From contig NZ_AP025344.1 in assembly GCF_021654795.1 (NCBI RefSeq), positions 3,782,501 to 3,846,500 on the forward strand: a stretch of 64,000 bases of DNA. The letters run 5' to 3'. Position 1 is the stretch's first letter, and each line of letters opens with the position of its first letter. Below, piece by piece: positions 25,594 through 33,963 of this stretch. The DNA is from Paenibacillus dendritiformis (GTDB taxonomy: Bacteria; Bacillota; Bacilli; Paenibacillales; Paenibacillaceae). The notes under the pieces are model-generated. The model made no database searches and had not been told where the DNA came from. It saw nothing but the letters and a program-made list of their open reading frames with translations. The position numbers and the translations under genes are program-made.

Positions 25594-26571
25594 CTATATT
25601 TTATGAACCAGGCTGTGAAAAGCTTGAAACATCTCTTTATATTTTCCGAAATCCCAGTTCTTAAAGTACTCGGTGCCCGCTTCCAGACCGGAGGCGAACA
25701 ACGCCATGCTCTGCTCCAGCGTGAGATCGAAATCGGTCGTGCCGATGCCAAGCGTTGGGATTTTGATGGTCCGGTACTGGTTATGCTTCTCGATATACCG
25801 CTGATCATGCGCGGACATCATCGTGCCGAAAATCGCTTGCAGCATCGATAGCAGGCCGCAAATCCGGTGAGGGTGGCTCTCCTTCTTCCCTACCATCTGA
25901 AATCCGATCGTCGGAATGCAGTTATTGCCCCCGCCCGCCGCATCCTCATCGAACAGCCATAGCGGAAAGTTGCTCAATAAGCCTCCATCGACGATGTAGG
26001 AGAACTGCTGGTTGAACGGCTTGCTTTTGCGGACGGCAGACTGGAAGGATTGACGGATGATGACCGGATCAAAAAAATACGGAATGCTGGTGCTCATCCG
26101 CACGGCCCGGCTTACGGGAAACCGGTTCGGATCGACCCCGTACTGCTTAATATCGTCGGGAAGCACGAGCAGCCGGCCATTGGAAATATCCGAGGCGATG
26201 ATGCGCAGCCGACCGGGCTTGACGTCTCCGAAGGTGCGAACCCCTTTTTCCAGCAGCCGCTGATGGATCCAGTATTCGAGCCGTTCCCCGGAATACAAGC
26301 CTTTTTTCAGCAACAGCCGCATGGCCGGTCCAATCCATTTGACTTGAAAAATGGGAGCCCGCTGCAAAAAGGAGGAAAATGGCATATCCATCATAAGCTG
26401 GCGCATCTCTTCCGCCGAATAGCCTGCAGCGATGAGCGCGGCCACGACGGAACCCGAAGAAGTTCCAGCCACGCGATGGAAGGAAAATCCGTAGTTTTCG
26501 GCGGCCTGTACCGCTCCGGCCAACGAAATGCCTTTGACGCCGCCGCCTTCAAAAACAGCATTGATTTTCAT
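25594..26571 (-). CDS. Patatin-like phospholipase
   Basis: A predicted acyl hydrolase of the patatin family. Residues 5-16 hold the oxyanion-hole motif FEGGGVKGISLA, the nucleophile elbow is GTSSG at about 36-40, and the catalytic Asp is in YIVDGGLLSNFPLW at about 195. The 325-residue protein has no signal peptide, so it acts in the cytosol or at the inner membrane face. Transcribed alone toward the deacetylase gene. Its substrate is unknown; bacterial relatives (RssA/YlbK type) are mostly uncharacterised. Confidence 0.9.
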   Translation of the reverse strand: MKINAVFEGGGVKGISLAGAVQAAENYGFSFHRVAGTSSGSVVAALIAAGYSAEEMRQLMMDMPFSSFLQRAPIFQVKWIGPAMRLLLKKGLYSGERLEYWIHQRLLEKGVRTFGDVKPGRLRIIASDISNGRLLVLPDDIKQYGVDPNRFPVSRAVRMSTSIPYFFDPVIIRQSFQSAVRKSKPFNQQFSYIVDGGLLSNFPLWLFDEDAAGGGNNCIPTIGFQMVGKKESHPHRICGLLSMLQAIFGTMMSAHDQRYIEKHNQYRTIKIPTLGIGTTDFDLTLEQSMALFASGLEAGTEYFKNWDFGKYKEMFQAFHSLVHKI

Positions 26572-26668
26572 AGAGGGAATACCCCCTTCCGGCGCATACG
26601 CGGATCGTATTACTGTTATGTATGCGCGGAAGAGGGCGGTTATGATGGGTTACATAAGTCCACTGCGG

Positions 26669-28300
26669 TTATTGTTCATAATATTGCTTCAGCCGCGCAG
26701 CCACGTCCTTCGTATTGTTCAGCAAATCCTTGGCGCTGAAGAAGATGCTGCCGGCCAAGCTGTCATATTGCTTGTTGTAGTCCAGTTGGCGGATAAGCAC
26801 ATCGGCGCTGGACCAATCCTTCTCCTTCGCGTCCGCCAGCTTGTAGGCGGCATGCCCGATGTAGAGGTCGACGCCGGTGCCTGCCGTCTCCTTCACCCAC
26901 CAGTCGACCAGCGTATCATAAGAAGCCGCTTTGTGGCCGATATGCCAATAGACTTGCGGAGCGATGTAGTCGATCCAGCCGTTCTTGATCCAGGTGCGCA
27001 CATCGGCGTACAGATCGTCGTAGCTGTTGTAACCCGCCTGGGTCAACGAGCCCGTCGGATCGAGCGTCGAATTGCGCCATACCCCGAACGGGCTGACCCC
27101 GAAGCGGATATCCGCCTTGCTCGCCTTAATCTCTCCATTCAATTGCTGAATGAACTGATTGACGTTGTTGCGCCGCCAATCGCCTTTGTTGCTGAATACT
27201 TTGTTATACGCTTTATAGGAAGCGTCGTCACGGAATGGCTCGGCAGCTTGTCCGTACGGATAGAAGTAGTCATCCAGGTGGACCCCGTCGATATCGTATC
27301 CGTTCACCACTTCCATAATCGTATCGATAATGAACTGGCGCGCTTCCGGCACGCCCGGATCATACATCAGCTTGCCGCCGTGCTTGACGACCCAATCCGG
27401 ATGCTGCTTCGCCGGATGATCGGCGGCCAGCTTGGCGATGTCTCCCTGGACGCTGATCCGGAACGGATTGAACCAGGCATGGAACTCCATTCCCCGCCGG
27501 TGCGTCTCCTCGATCATATACGCGAGCGGATCATACCCCGGGTCCTGCCCCTGCTTGCCTGTCAGCCATTCCGACCACGGAAGAAGCTTCGAAGGGAAGA
27601 AGGCGTCGGATGTCGGTCTCACCTGAACGAAGACCGCATTGAGCCCCATGCCTTGCAGCTTGTCCAGCATACCCGAATACTGTTTCTTCTGCTGCTCCGG
27701 GTTGGCCCCTTTGCGGGGATCGGCCGGCCAGTCAATGTTGTATACGGTGGAAATCCAAGTGCCTCTCAGGCCCTCGGTATGTACTTCTGCTTCCGCTCCT
27801 GCATTGCCTTGCGAGCCTGTATGGCCATTTGATCCGGTGTTGCCCTGCGAGCCTGCCTCGCTCGTGAGCAGGTTCACCCTGCGGTCCTGCTGATCCCACT
27901 TTACAGTGAGGCCCGTGTTCTCCCCGATGAACCGCAGCGGCACCATCGTACGGCTGTCCCGCATCTGCGCTCCCGCGTCCAGCGCCACCTTCTCCCCGTT
28001 CACGAGCGCCGTGTCGCTGCCAATCTTGAGCTGGATGACCGTGTCATCCTTGCGGAACTCCACCTCCTGCTTGCTCTTGTTCCAGCCTACCGTCGCACCG
28101 ACCGCTTCCCCGACGGCCCGGAACGGAAGCATCGTTACGTTCTTCCCCGGCACCAGGTAAGGCGCCACGTCCGTGACGAGCCTCTCCTGATCGAGATAAA
28201 TGGAAATGTCATTCGCCGCTGCCTGTGCAGGCGCCGCCAATCCGGCCCCGAACAGCAGCGCCGCCATCGTCCCCGACAGGAGGCGTCTCCAGATTCTCAT
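26669..28300 (-). CDS. YngK-like glycoside hydrolase with N-terminal stalk domain
   Basis: Secreted 543-residue protein: signal peptide (residues 1-28, ending PAQAAA), a copper-amine-oxidase-type stalk domain (about 30-145; VTMLPFRAVGEAVGATVGWN and RTMVPLRFIGENTGLTVKWD), a Gly/Ser/Thr/Asn-rich linker, then the GH10-like hydrolase domain (PF02638 type) starting LRGTWISTVYNIDWPADP and with VNGYDIDGVHLDDYFYPYG. Homologues such as YngK are predicted glycosidases; the substrate is not established. The start is the ATG at 28300; a TTG one codon upstream is less likely. Confidence 0.9.
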   Translation of the reverse strand: MRIWRRLLSGTMAALLFGAGLAAPAQAAANDISIYLDQERLVTDVAPYLVPGKNVTMLPFRAVGEAVGATVGWNKSKQEVEFRKDDTVIQLKIGSDTALVNGEKVALDAGAQMRDSRTMVPLRFIGENTGLTVKWDQQDRRVNLLTSEAGSQGNTGSNGHTGSQGNAGAEAEVHTEGLRGTWISTVYNIDWPADPRKGANPEQQKKQYSGMLDKLQGMGLNAVFVQVRPTSDAFFPSKLLPWSEWLTGKQGQDPGYDPLAYMIEETHRRGMEFHAWFNPFRISVQGDIAKLAADHPAKQHPDWVVKHGGKLMYDPGVPEARQFIIDTIMEVVNGYDIDGVHLDDYFYPYGQAAEPFRDDASYKAYNKVFSNKGDWRRNNVNQFIQQLNGEIKASKADIRFGVSPFGVWRNSTLDPTGSLTQAGYNSYDDLYADVRTWIKNGWIDYIAPQVYWHIGHKAASYDTLVDWWVKETAGTGVDLYIGHAAYKLADAKEKDWSSADVLIRQLDYNKQYDSLAGSIFFSAKDLLNNTKDVAARLKQYYEQ

Positions 28301-28377
28301 CAATCCTCTCTCTCCCTTGCATCTGTTATTTCAGACTTGATCAATTATTCAAGTCCTACTCTATTAGACGCACAAAA

Positions 28378-28411
28378 CAAAACATCTGTTTCTCTCGAAA
28401 CAGATGTTTTT
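28378..28411. terminator. Terminator after mntR
   Basis: A perfect 12-bp stem (AACATCTGTTTC / GAAACAGATGTT, 4-nt loop) overlapping the mntR stop region, with T-rich flanks on both strands. Confidence 0.85.
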
Positions 28412-28838
28412 ACGAAGATTCGTTCTCCAATTCGCCGCGTACGCCGGCGAGATCCTTAATGCGCTCGGGGTCACGCTTGAAATATTCGACAAGCGCTTCG
28501 ATGCACGTAATGGAATCCCAGCTCAAGTGATGCTCGATTCCTTCCACATCCGTGTAGATGTTCTCATGCTGCACGCCGATCATCTCCAGGAATTCCTCGA
28601 GCAGATGATGGCGGTCCATAAGCCGTTTGCCGATTTTTTTGCCCTTGCTCGTCAGCACGAGCCCGCGGTATTTCTCATAAATCAGATATTGATCCTTATC
28701 CAGCTTCTGAATCATCTTCGTGACGGAAGATGGATGTACCTCCAGCCCTTCCGCAATATCCGATACACGGGCGTACCCTTTCTCATCAATCAGCTTATAA
28801 ATGCGTTCCAAATAATCTTCCATGCTTGGCGTAGGCAT
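28410..28838 (-). CDS. mntR: Manganese transport regulator MntR
   Basis: MntR is a DtxR-family repressor that senses Mn(II) and turns off manganese importers. The 142 residues are collinear with B. subtilis MntR and nearly identical in the helix-turn-helix region ([20 protein letters not shown]) and in [19 protein letters not shown]; the metal ligands in the [11 protein letters not shown] stretch and the preceding His/Glu residues are present. The ATG at 28838 gives the same length as the B. subtilis protein. No manganese transporter gene is adjacent. Confidence 0.97.
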   Translation of the reverse strand: MPTPSMEDYLERIYKLIDEKGYARVSDIAEGLEVHPSSVTKMIQKLDKDQYLIYEKYRGLVLTSKGKKIGKRLMDRHHLLEEFLEMIGVQHENIYTDVEGIEHHLSWDSITCIEALVEYFKRDPERIKDLAGVRGELENESS

Positions 28839-29081
28839 CAAGCGTCCCTCATTTCATCCACGATCGCTAACAATATCCATAAGATAGTGTACCATGTTCA
28901 TGTAAGCAAGTTCAACCATAGCAGGGAAATACGGCTTTTTCCAAGCGGTTCTGCCTGAAAATGACGCATACTTCGCCTGCGCGCTTCATGCCCCGATCCC
29001 CATTCCGGATACAGCAAGGGAATCGCTTCTTTCGTTTGAGAGGTGCGGCAGCAGCCGCATTTCTTTTATCTTAAGGCTAAC

Positions 29082-29666
29082 CTACATGTTCCCCAGGTCA
29101 AGCAAAACCTCTTGTGTCGAGCCGCTATACCTGTCCTTCTCCCCCGTAAAGTACTCATCTACCAGCTTTTGCAAATGCTTGTAGTTGGCAATTTCTGCCT
29201 TGATTGCAATGATTCCTTGGTTGTCGATCAGCATCGCAGCAGGAATTCCTTTAATGTTATATATGGTAAATGCTTCAATGGAATGAATAAATTCTAGTGT
29301 CCCGCCATTTTGTTTTTCTTGCATCTTCTCCTCAACCGCAGTAAAAACTATGACTCTCATAAAGGGGTATCGGGCAGTCATTTTTGATAGATTCGCTAAT
29401 ACGGATTCACAGAAAGGACATCCATTCGCAATAAATAAGGCCAAAACAGGTAAGCCCACTCCACCTGGAAACTCCTCGGGTTCTCCGTTCAAACTATTGT
29501 AATGGATTGGCGGAGCCTTGTCCCCCACCTGAAACCCTCTATTTTTTTCGTGTGCTTCTTTAATCTGTAATTTATTCAGGAACCGGGCTATCAATTTGGT
29601 CAACATGAAAATAACAATGAACTGCAGGAGAACGAATACCCACAGGGCAATGATTGACCAATGCAT
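29082..29666 (-). CDS. Membrane-anchored thioredoxin-like protein (TlpA/MauD type)
   Basis: The 194 residues start with one transmembrane helix (MHWSIIALWVFVLLQFIVIF), then a redoxin domain containing FQVGDKAPPIHYNSLNGE and the active site ANGCPFCESVL (CPFC), and end with AMLIDNQGIIAIKAEI, as in TlpA/MauD proteins that act on disulfides outside the membrane. Last gene of a four-gene operon with a MauE-like protein, an ABC exporter and another thioredoxin-like protein. MauD and MauE often occur together. The start is taken as the ATG at 29666, 6 nt after GGAG; an ATG four codons upstream sits too close to its ribosome site. Confidence 0.8.
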   Translation of the reverse strand: MHWSIIALWVFVLLQFIVIFMLTKLIARFLNKLQIKEAHEKNRGFQVGDKAPPIHYNSLNGEPEEFPGGVGLPVLALFIANGCPFCESVLANLSKMTARYPFMRVIVFTAVEEKMQEKQNGGTLEFIHSIEAFTIYNIKGIPAAMLIDNQGIIAIKAEIANYKHLQKLVDEYFTGEKDRYSGSTQEVLLDLGNM

Positions 29667-29703
29667 AAAAGACTCCATTTCTCCAACCCCTTCACATCTT
29701 ATC

Positions 29704-30279
29704 TCAAGGCATTCTGCCCAGCAATTCCCGAATTCTCTTATGTACAGCGATTAAATGTTGAAAGATAGAATACAGCAGTGCGGATAACAAGGCACTTCCT
29801 AGTATGACCCAATACTCCTTGCCAAAGATGCTGCCAACATCTTCCCCTTTGATGACTAAAATGAGGCTTCCATATTGGGACTCCACTTGATTGACCCATA
29901 GACACATTGCCATCAAAAGTAGATTTCGCAAGACGAGCGTCCATGACAATGAATGGTTCCCTACAATCCCCCCACATCCACAAGAAATTTCTCTAGTGCC
30001 ACGCAGCAAGTTAATCATAATGGCGATACTATAAATGAGAAGTAATCCGCTTCCGGTTATTGCAGCTGAAGAACTGTAGCTTCCCCAGAAGAGAAGCATA
30101 CCAACCAGCCATTTTACGGAGTGTTCAAGAACGGCGAACCATTTGACCAACGCCTCAGGCAAAAGGTCGTAGTCTTTTATAATCCCGATATGGGCATGCC
30201 ATTGACGAAGTGTCGAGACACAAGAACTGATAAATATTAACGCCAAGAGTAGTCGACAAAAAACGGATAGCGCTTCCAC
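29704..30279 (-). CDS. MauE/DoxX-like redox-associated membrane protein
   Basis: A 191-residue membrane protein with about five transmembrane helices and a conserved SCGCGG motif (about residue 98), typical of MauE-type proteins thought to pass electrons or disulfides across the membrane to MauD-like partners. The probable GTG start at 30279 follows GAAGGT; an ATG further upstream overlaps the stop of the ABC gene but lacks a ribosome site. It sits between the ABC exporter and the MauD-like gene. Confidence 0.75.
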   Translation of the reverse strand: MEALSVFCRLLLALIFISSCVSTLRQWHAHIGIIKDYDLLPEALVKWFAVLEHSVKWLVGMLLFWGSYSSSAAITGSGLLLIYSIAIMINLLRGTREISCGCGGIVGNHSLSWTLVLRNLLLMAMCLWVNQVESQYGSLILVIKGEDVGSIFGKEYWVILGSALLSALLYSIFQHLIAVHKRIRELLGRMP

Positions 30280-30301
30280 CTCTGCACCTTCTTTCTGCTG
30301 C

Positions 30302-32086
30302 TCACACATACCATTGTGCTTGCGATTCATACATCTGGGCATACTTTCCATTCAATGCCATAAGTTCCTTGTGTGTTCCTGACTCTGTGATTGTCCCCTT
30401 CTCCATCACGATTATTCGGTCTGCCATTCTGGCAGCAGCCATGCGATGCGAAATAAATATCGCCGTTTTATTTTCCGTTAAATCTCGCACCAGCTTGTAT
30501 ACCTCCAATTCGGTCAACGGGTCAAGCGCTGCCGTCGGTTCGTCCAAAATTATGATGTCACTCTGCCGAAACAGTGCGCGAGCAAGGGCAATTTTTTGCC
30601 ATTGTCCTCCGGAGAGATCCTCTCCTTCCTGCAAATAGCGACCCAAATAGGTGGCATATTCCTCCTTTAACCCCCGTGCTATAGCGTCTACTCCTGTTGT
30701 TGCCGCAACTTCTCTCATCCACTCCATATCTTCCAACCGGGTAACATCACCGAATCCAATATTATCGCGCAGGGTGTACGAGTATTTTAAAAAATCTTGA
30801 AAAATAGCCGTTATATTTTTGTGGAGCTGGTCCGGATCCAGTTGGTCGATGCTCACGTCATCGAATCGAATTTCTCCTTTTGTCACGGGATACAACCCCA
30901 TCAAGCATTTAACCAATGTGGATTTGCCCGATCCGTTTTCTCCGACAATAGCGACTTTTTCCCCAGGTTCAATATGCAGTTGAATGTTTTTCAATACGGA
31001 GGTTGTCGTGTCCACATAAGAAAAAGAGACATTATCTATCGTTATCCCTTTCTGTAGGGGTGCCGAAAATGCAACATTTCCTCTCCCTTGTTTCTCTGCC
31101 TCTGGGTGACTATAGTTCAAAAAACGGAAAAAATCGTTTACATAAAGCATTTCCTCAAATACTTTTGCCAGCAAGGTCGATAGTTGATTGGTCAGCCCTT
31201 GGGTACCCTGAACCGCTTGTCCAATCGCGACAAATTGTCCAATCTGAATAGGCGTAGTACGAATCAGCCAAATAATGATTGCCGCAGCCCCGGAATAAAA
31301 CAAGGCAGTAAGCCCGTCCATCCCGATTTCCGCCCGTTGTCGTTTCCGCAGCATCCTCAAGGTCTCCTTGAGTTGATGCAAGAAAGCACTCGACCACCTG
31401 TTATACAATAAAGAACTTAAGCCAAACAAACGGATTTCTTTGGCAGATTGCCGGTCCTTCAATAAAAAACGAGTATACTCCATGTCACGAACTAAAGGGG
31501 TTAATGCAAACTTTAGCGCGAAATTCTTTTTCCCATACTTCTTTTGAACCAAAAACATGGGAGCGGCCGCTAACAAACTGAGAAGGACCAAACTCCAATG
31601 AACCGTAAGCAAAAATAGCAAATAGCCGAAAATTGTAATGAATATTCTACATATCTCCATTATTTTACTCAAAGGGGATAATAAACGATCACCTGGACTA
31701 TTGCTCACTCGTTCTAAATGATTGTAAAAGTCAGGGAGATCAAAATAGAAAAGAGGCACATTGGTTACTTTTTGAATCACGGATGATTGCGAAGCATGCT
31801 CCAACATGTTAGTTAATTTCCCGTTCAGATATTCCTGGATATTCATAAAAATTGAAGTGAGCATCGTAATCAAGAACTGAAGCAACAGCAGAAACAAGAT
31901 CTTGTTATAATTTTCTGATTGATGCTGAATCAATCGGGCTACTTCGTTAATGGTCTCCTTAGACAGCCAAAGAATGACCACGGGCATGATTGCTATGAAA
32001 ATCGTTATGATGGAAGTAACCACAAGCAAGACCTTCCCATATTTCCACACAAAGTGAAACAGAGTTCCAAATGCGTTTCCCATCAT
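30302..32086 (-). CDS. ABC exporter (fused membrane and ATPase domains)
   Basis: A 594-residue half-transporter: about six transmembrane helices (1-310) followed by an ATPase domain with Walker A VGENGSGKSTL, Q-loop TAIFQDFLKYSYTLRDNIGF, signature LSGGQWQKIALARAL, Walker B IIILDEP and the switch His in FISHRMAAA. Probably exports a peptide or lipid-linked substrate as a homodimer. There is no N-terminal C39 peptidase domain, so a leader peptide, if any, is cut elsewhere. The ATG at 32086 follows AAAGGTG. It lies 21 bp after the thioredoxin-like gene and 22 bp before the MauE-like gene. Confidence 0.93.
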   Translation of the reverse strand: MMGNAFGTLFHFVWKYGKVLLVVTSIITIFIAIMPVVILWLSKETINEVARLIQHQSENYNKILFLLLLQFLITMLTSIFMNIQEYLNGKLTNMLEHASQSSVIQKVTNVPLFYFDLPDFYNHLERVSNSPGDRLLSPLSKIMEICRIFITIFGYLLFLLTVHWSLVLLSLLAAAPMFLVQKKYGKKNFALKFALTPLVRDMEYTRFLLKDRQSAKEIRLFGLSSLLYNRWSSAFLHQLKETLRMLRKRQRAEIGMDGLTALFYSGAAAIIIWLIRTTPIQIGQFVAIGQAVQGTQGLTNQLSTLLAKVFEEMLYVNDFFRFLNYSHPEAEKQGRGNVAFSAPLQKGITIDNVSFSYVDTTTSVLKNIQLHIEPGEKVAIVGENGSGKSTLVKCLMGLYPVTKGEIRFDDVSIDQLDPDQLHKNITAIFQDFLKYSYTLRDNIGFGDVTRLEDMEWMREVAATTGVDAIARGLKEEYATYLGRYLQEGEDLSGGQWQKIALARALFRQSDIIILDEPTAALDPLTELEVYKLVRDLTENKTAIFISHRMAAARMADRIIVMEKGTITESGTHKELMALNGKYAQMYESQAQWYV

Positions 32087-32107
32087 CAGCTGCACCTTTC
32101 CATTTGC

Positions 32108-32668
32108 TTAGGCAATCTGATATTGCTTCATTTTCCGTTTGTCCTGCAACACACTTACCACTTCTTTCATAAGATGACCCGGATATCTAATAATCCCGTA
32201 CGAGTCTACAACAAAGAAAGTAGGAAAATTTGAAATTTGCAAGTCTGCCAACCTTTCTTTGCTAACAGGAATTAATGGGACTTGATGTTCAAATTCATGA
32301 ATAAATCTTTCATATTTATGATCTTCCCGTTCAACAAAACAAAATAATGGAGGACAGGCGCCTGTTTTGTGCTTCTGCACAAGAAACTTCTCTAATTCTT
32401 TATGACAAACATCGCAGGAGGGAGAAGCAAACATCACAATGGCAGGAGCTTTGCCGATGCCGGACGGAAACGGGAAATATTCACTCAGGTTCACGCCAAT
32501 AAAAGATTTCAGGGAGAGAAAGCCCAATGAAACGACTTGATCAGCGAAATGATCCACCGCATTTTTAGACGTGTGATAGGACATAAGCTGCAAAAAAAAT
32601 AGAGAGAGTGCTAGAACTACAAAAATAAATACCATATAACCCCACCTTTTCCTAAACAAAATAATCAT
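32108..32668 (-). CDS. Thioredoxin-like membrane-anchored protein
   Basis: 186 residues: a basic N-terminus (MIILFRKRWGYM), one transmembrane helix (about 12-28), then a thioredoxin-like domain with APAIVMFASPSCDVCHKELE (CDVC active site) and the cis-Pro region ISNFPTFFVVDSYGIIRYPG. Probably an external disulfide oxidoreductase. First gene of the operon, divergent from the small Cys-peptide gene at 32766. The ATG at 32668 has GAGG upstream and places the Arg/Lys residues inside; another ATG eleven codons downstream also has a plausible site. Confidence 0.75.
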   Translation of the reverse strand: MIILFRKRWGYMVFIFVVLALSLFFLQLMSYHTSKNAVDHFADQVVSLGFLSLKSFIGVNLSEYFPFPSGIGKAPAIVMFASPSCDVCHKELEKFLVQKHKTGACPPLFCFVEREDHKYERFIHEFEHQVPLIPVSKERLADLQISNFPTFFVVDSYGIIRYPGHLMKEVVSVLQDKRKMKQYQIA

Positions 32669-32695
32669 AATACAAAACCTCATTTGATACAAGTA

Positions 32696-32724
32696 TTTAC
32701 ATTTTTAAGAAATCATTCTATACT
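32696..32724 (+). promoter_or_regulatory. Promoter of small Cys-peptide gene
   Basis: TTTACA (32696-32701), 17-bp spacer, TATACT (32719-32724): five of six matches at each SigA box. It fires toward the peptide ORF, whose start codon is 42 bp downstream, and lies in the 97-bp gap shared with the divergent operon. Confidence 0.75.
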
Positions 32725-32765
32725 CTTGTTGCAATATATTTTAACAAAATTTGGAGGTGGCTAGA

Positions 32766-32942
32766 ATGCTCGATAAATTCTCTAAACTTATTGGCGTTGA
32801 GTCGAAAGCATCCGAAGGCATGGCAGCATCGCAAGGAGTGGATCTCGATCTTTGCTACACCTTTGCAGCATGTCTTCTCGAGGGAGTAACAAAAGCTAGA
32901 TTAGATCCGACGAGTCCGCTTGGAGTTCGATGCTGCAAATGA
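32766..32942 (+). CDS. Putative Cys-containing bacteriocin precursor peptide
   Basis: A 58-residue peptide: an amphipathic, charged N-terminal half (MLDKFSKLIGVESKASEG) and a C-terminal half with four Cys (30, 36, 56, 57) arranged C-x5-C-x19-CC and ending in Lys. It has a near-consensus promoter, a strong GGAGGTGG ribosome site and its own terminator, so it is very likely expressed. The divergent genes encode two thioredoxin-like proteins, a MauE-like protein and an ABC exporter, as expected for export and disulfide maturation. No lanthionine or glycosylation enzyme is nearby. I do not recognise a known family; bacteriocin is an inference. Confidence 0.65.
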   Translation: MLDKFSKLIGVESKASEGMAASQGVDLDLCYTFAACLLEGVTKARLDPTSPLGVRCCK

Positions 32943-33030
32943 TGAGCGCGAGAGGCTAGTCTTTTTCGAAGCATCATGCATGAATTGTAACCGGATATTA
33001 TTTTTGATTCAGACCCTAGCTTCACCAAAA

Positions 33031-33066
33031 AGAAGGATAGGACCACAGGTTCTATCCTTCTTTTTT
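33031..33066 (+). terminator. Terminator of Cys-peptide gene
   Basis: A 14-bp stem (AGAAGGATAGGACC / GGTTCTATCCTTCT, one G-U pair, 3-nt loop) followed by TTTTTT, about 90 bp past the stop. Strong intrinsic terminator. Confidence 0.93.
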
Positions 33067-33075
33067 CCCTGGCGA

Positions 33076-33129
33076 AAAAAAACGAACCGGGCCTGCCTTC
33101 ACTCTCTCCAGCGAAGACATACCCGGTTC
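33076..33129 (-). terminator. Terminator of ccdA
   Basis: On the minus strand GAACCGGG / CCCGGTTC form a stem with a 30-nt loop followed by GTTTTTTTT, about 40 bp past the ccdA stop. It faces the terminator of the peptide gene. Confidence 0.75.
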
Positions 33130-33170
33130 TCGTATGGCACCCCATCGATTCCCCAATTCAATGCGTATCC

Positions 33171-33887
33171 TTATGTAAGCCGCTTGAGCCAATCCGGCGT
33201 GATCTGCTGCAGCCATATATTGATCTGGTTCAAATGATCCGTAAAAAGCAGCACCCCCATAATAATCATCACCGCGCCGCCGAACTTCATCATGGCGTTC
33301 GAATAGCGGAGCAGCCAGCGCGTCGATCCGATGAAGAACGACAAAATGAAAAACGGCAGCCCGAACCCGATGCAGTAGGCGGTCGTCATCACGATGCCAA
33401 GACTCGGCTGAGAAGCCGACAAGGTGAAGATTGCGCCGAGAATCGGCCCCACGCAGGGGGACCATCCGGCCGAGAAGCCCATCCCGAACAAAAACGATCC
33501 GAGGTAGCCTCCCTTGCGCGACACGTCGAACTTCCATTCCTTCATCAGCAACTGCGGGCGGAAGACGCCCATGATCACCAGGCCCATCGCGATGATGATA
33601 ATCGCCGACACTTGACGAACCGTATCCCGATATTCCGCCAGAAATGATCCGAGAAAGGTCGCGCTTAACCCCAGCGTATAAAATACGACGCTGACCCCAA
33701 GAATGAAAAACAGTGTATGCGTCATCGTCTTCCAACGAACGACACGCTTATTGCGCTCTTCTTTCAATTGATTGACGGACATGCCCGTAATAATTGAAAG
33801 GAATGTGGGATACAACGGCAAGCAGCACGGGGAAATAAATGATATGACTCCCGCCCAAAAGGCAACCCAGACCGTTACATCCGACAT
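33171..33887 (-). CDS. ccdA: Cytochrome c biogenesis protein CcdA
   Basis: CcdA carries reducing equivalents from thioredoxin across the membrane for cytochrome c maturation and spore-protein disulfide handling. The 238-residue protein has six transmembrane helices, the paired-Cys motifs FISPCCLPLYP in helix 1 and GWSPCVGPILG in helix 4, and a C-terminal helix end. GGAGGCGG precedes the ATG. It is not part of the adjacent AT-rich operon: base composition returns to the window norm here, and terminators separate them. It could still supply electrons to those thioredoxin-like proteins. Confidence 0.93.
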   Translation of the reverse strand: MSDVTVWVAFWAGVISFISPCCLPLYPTFLSIITGMSVNQLKEERNKRVVRWKTMTHTLFFILGVSVVFYTLGLSATFLGSFLAEYRDTVRQVSAIIIIAMGLVIMGVFRPQLLMKEWKFDVSRKGGYLGSFLFGMGFSAGWSPCVGPILGAIFTLSASQPSLGIVMTTAYCIGFGLPFFILSFFIGSTRWLLRYSNAMMKFGGAVMIIMGVLLFTDHLNQINIWLQQITPDWLKRLT

Positions 33888-33963
33888 GTTGACCGCCTCC
33901 TCCCTAGTTCACACACCGGGGTGGAACGGCTGCATGCCCTGGAAGAGCCGCCATCCGACAGCC

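Noticed and set aside
29043..29065. GTGCGGC/GCCGCAT hairpin as terminator of the thioredoxin/ABC operon
   Set aside because: The T-rich stretch is on the plus-strand side; in the operon's direction the hairpin is followed by CACCTCTC, so termination there is unclear.
29082..32942. Lanthipeptide or glycocin cluster
   Set aside because: No LanM/LanB/LanC, glycosyltransferase or radical SAM gene is present among the neighbours.
33171..33887. ccdA as part of the Cys-peptide operon
   Set aside because: Two facing terminators lie between them, the strand arrangement is convergent with the peptide gene, and base composition differs.
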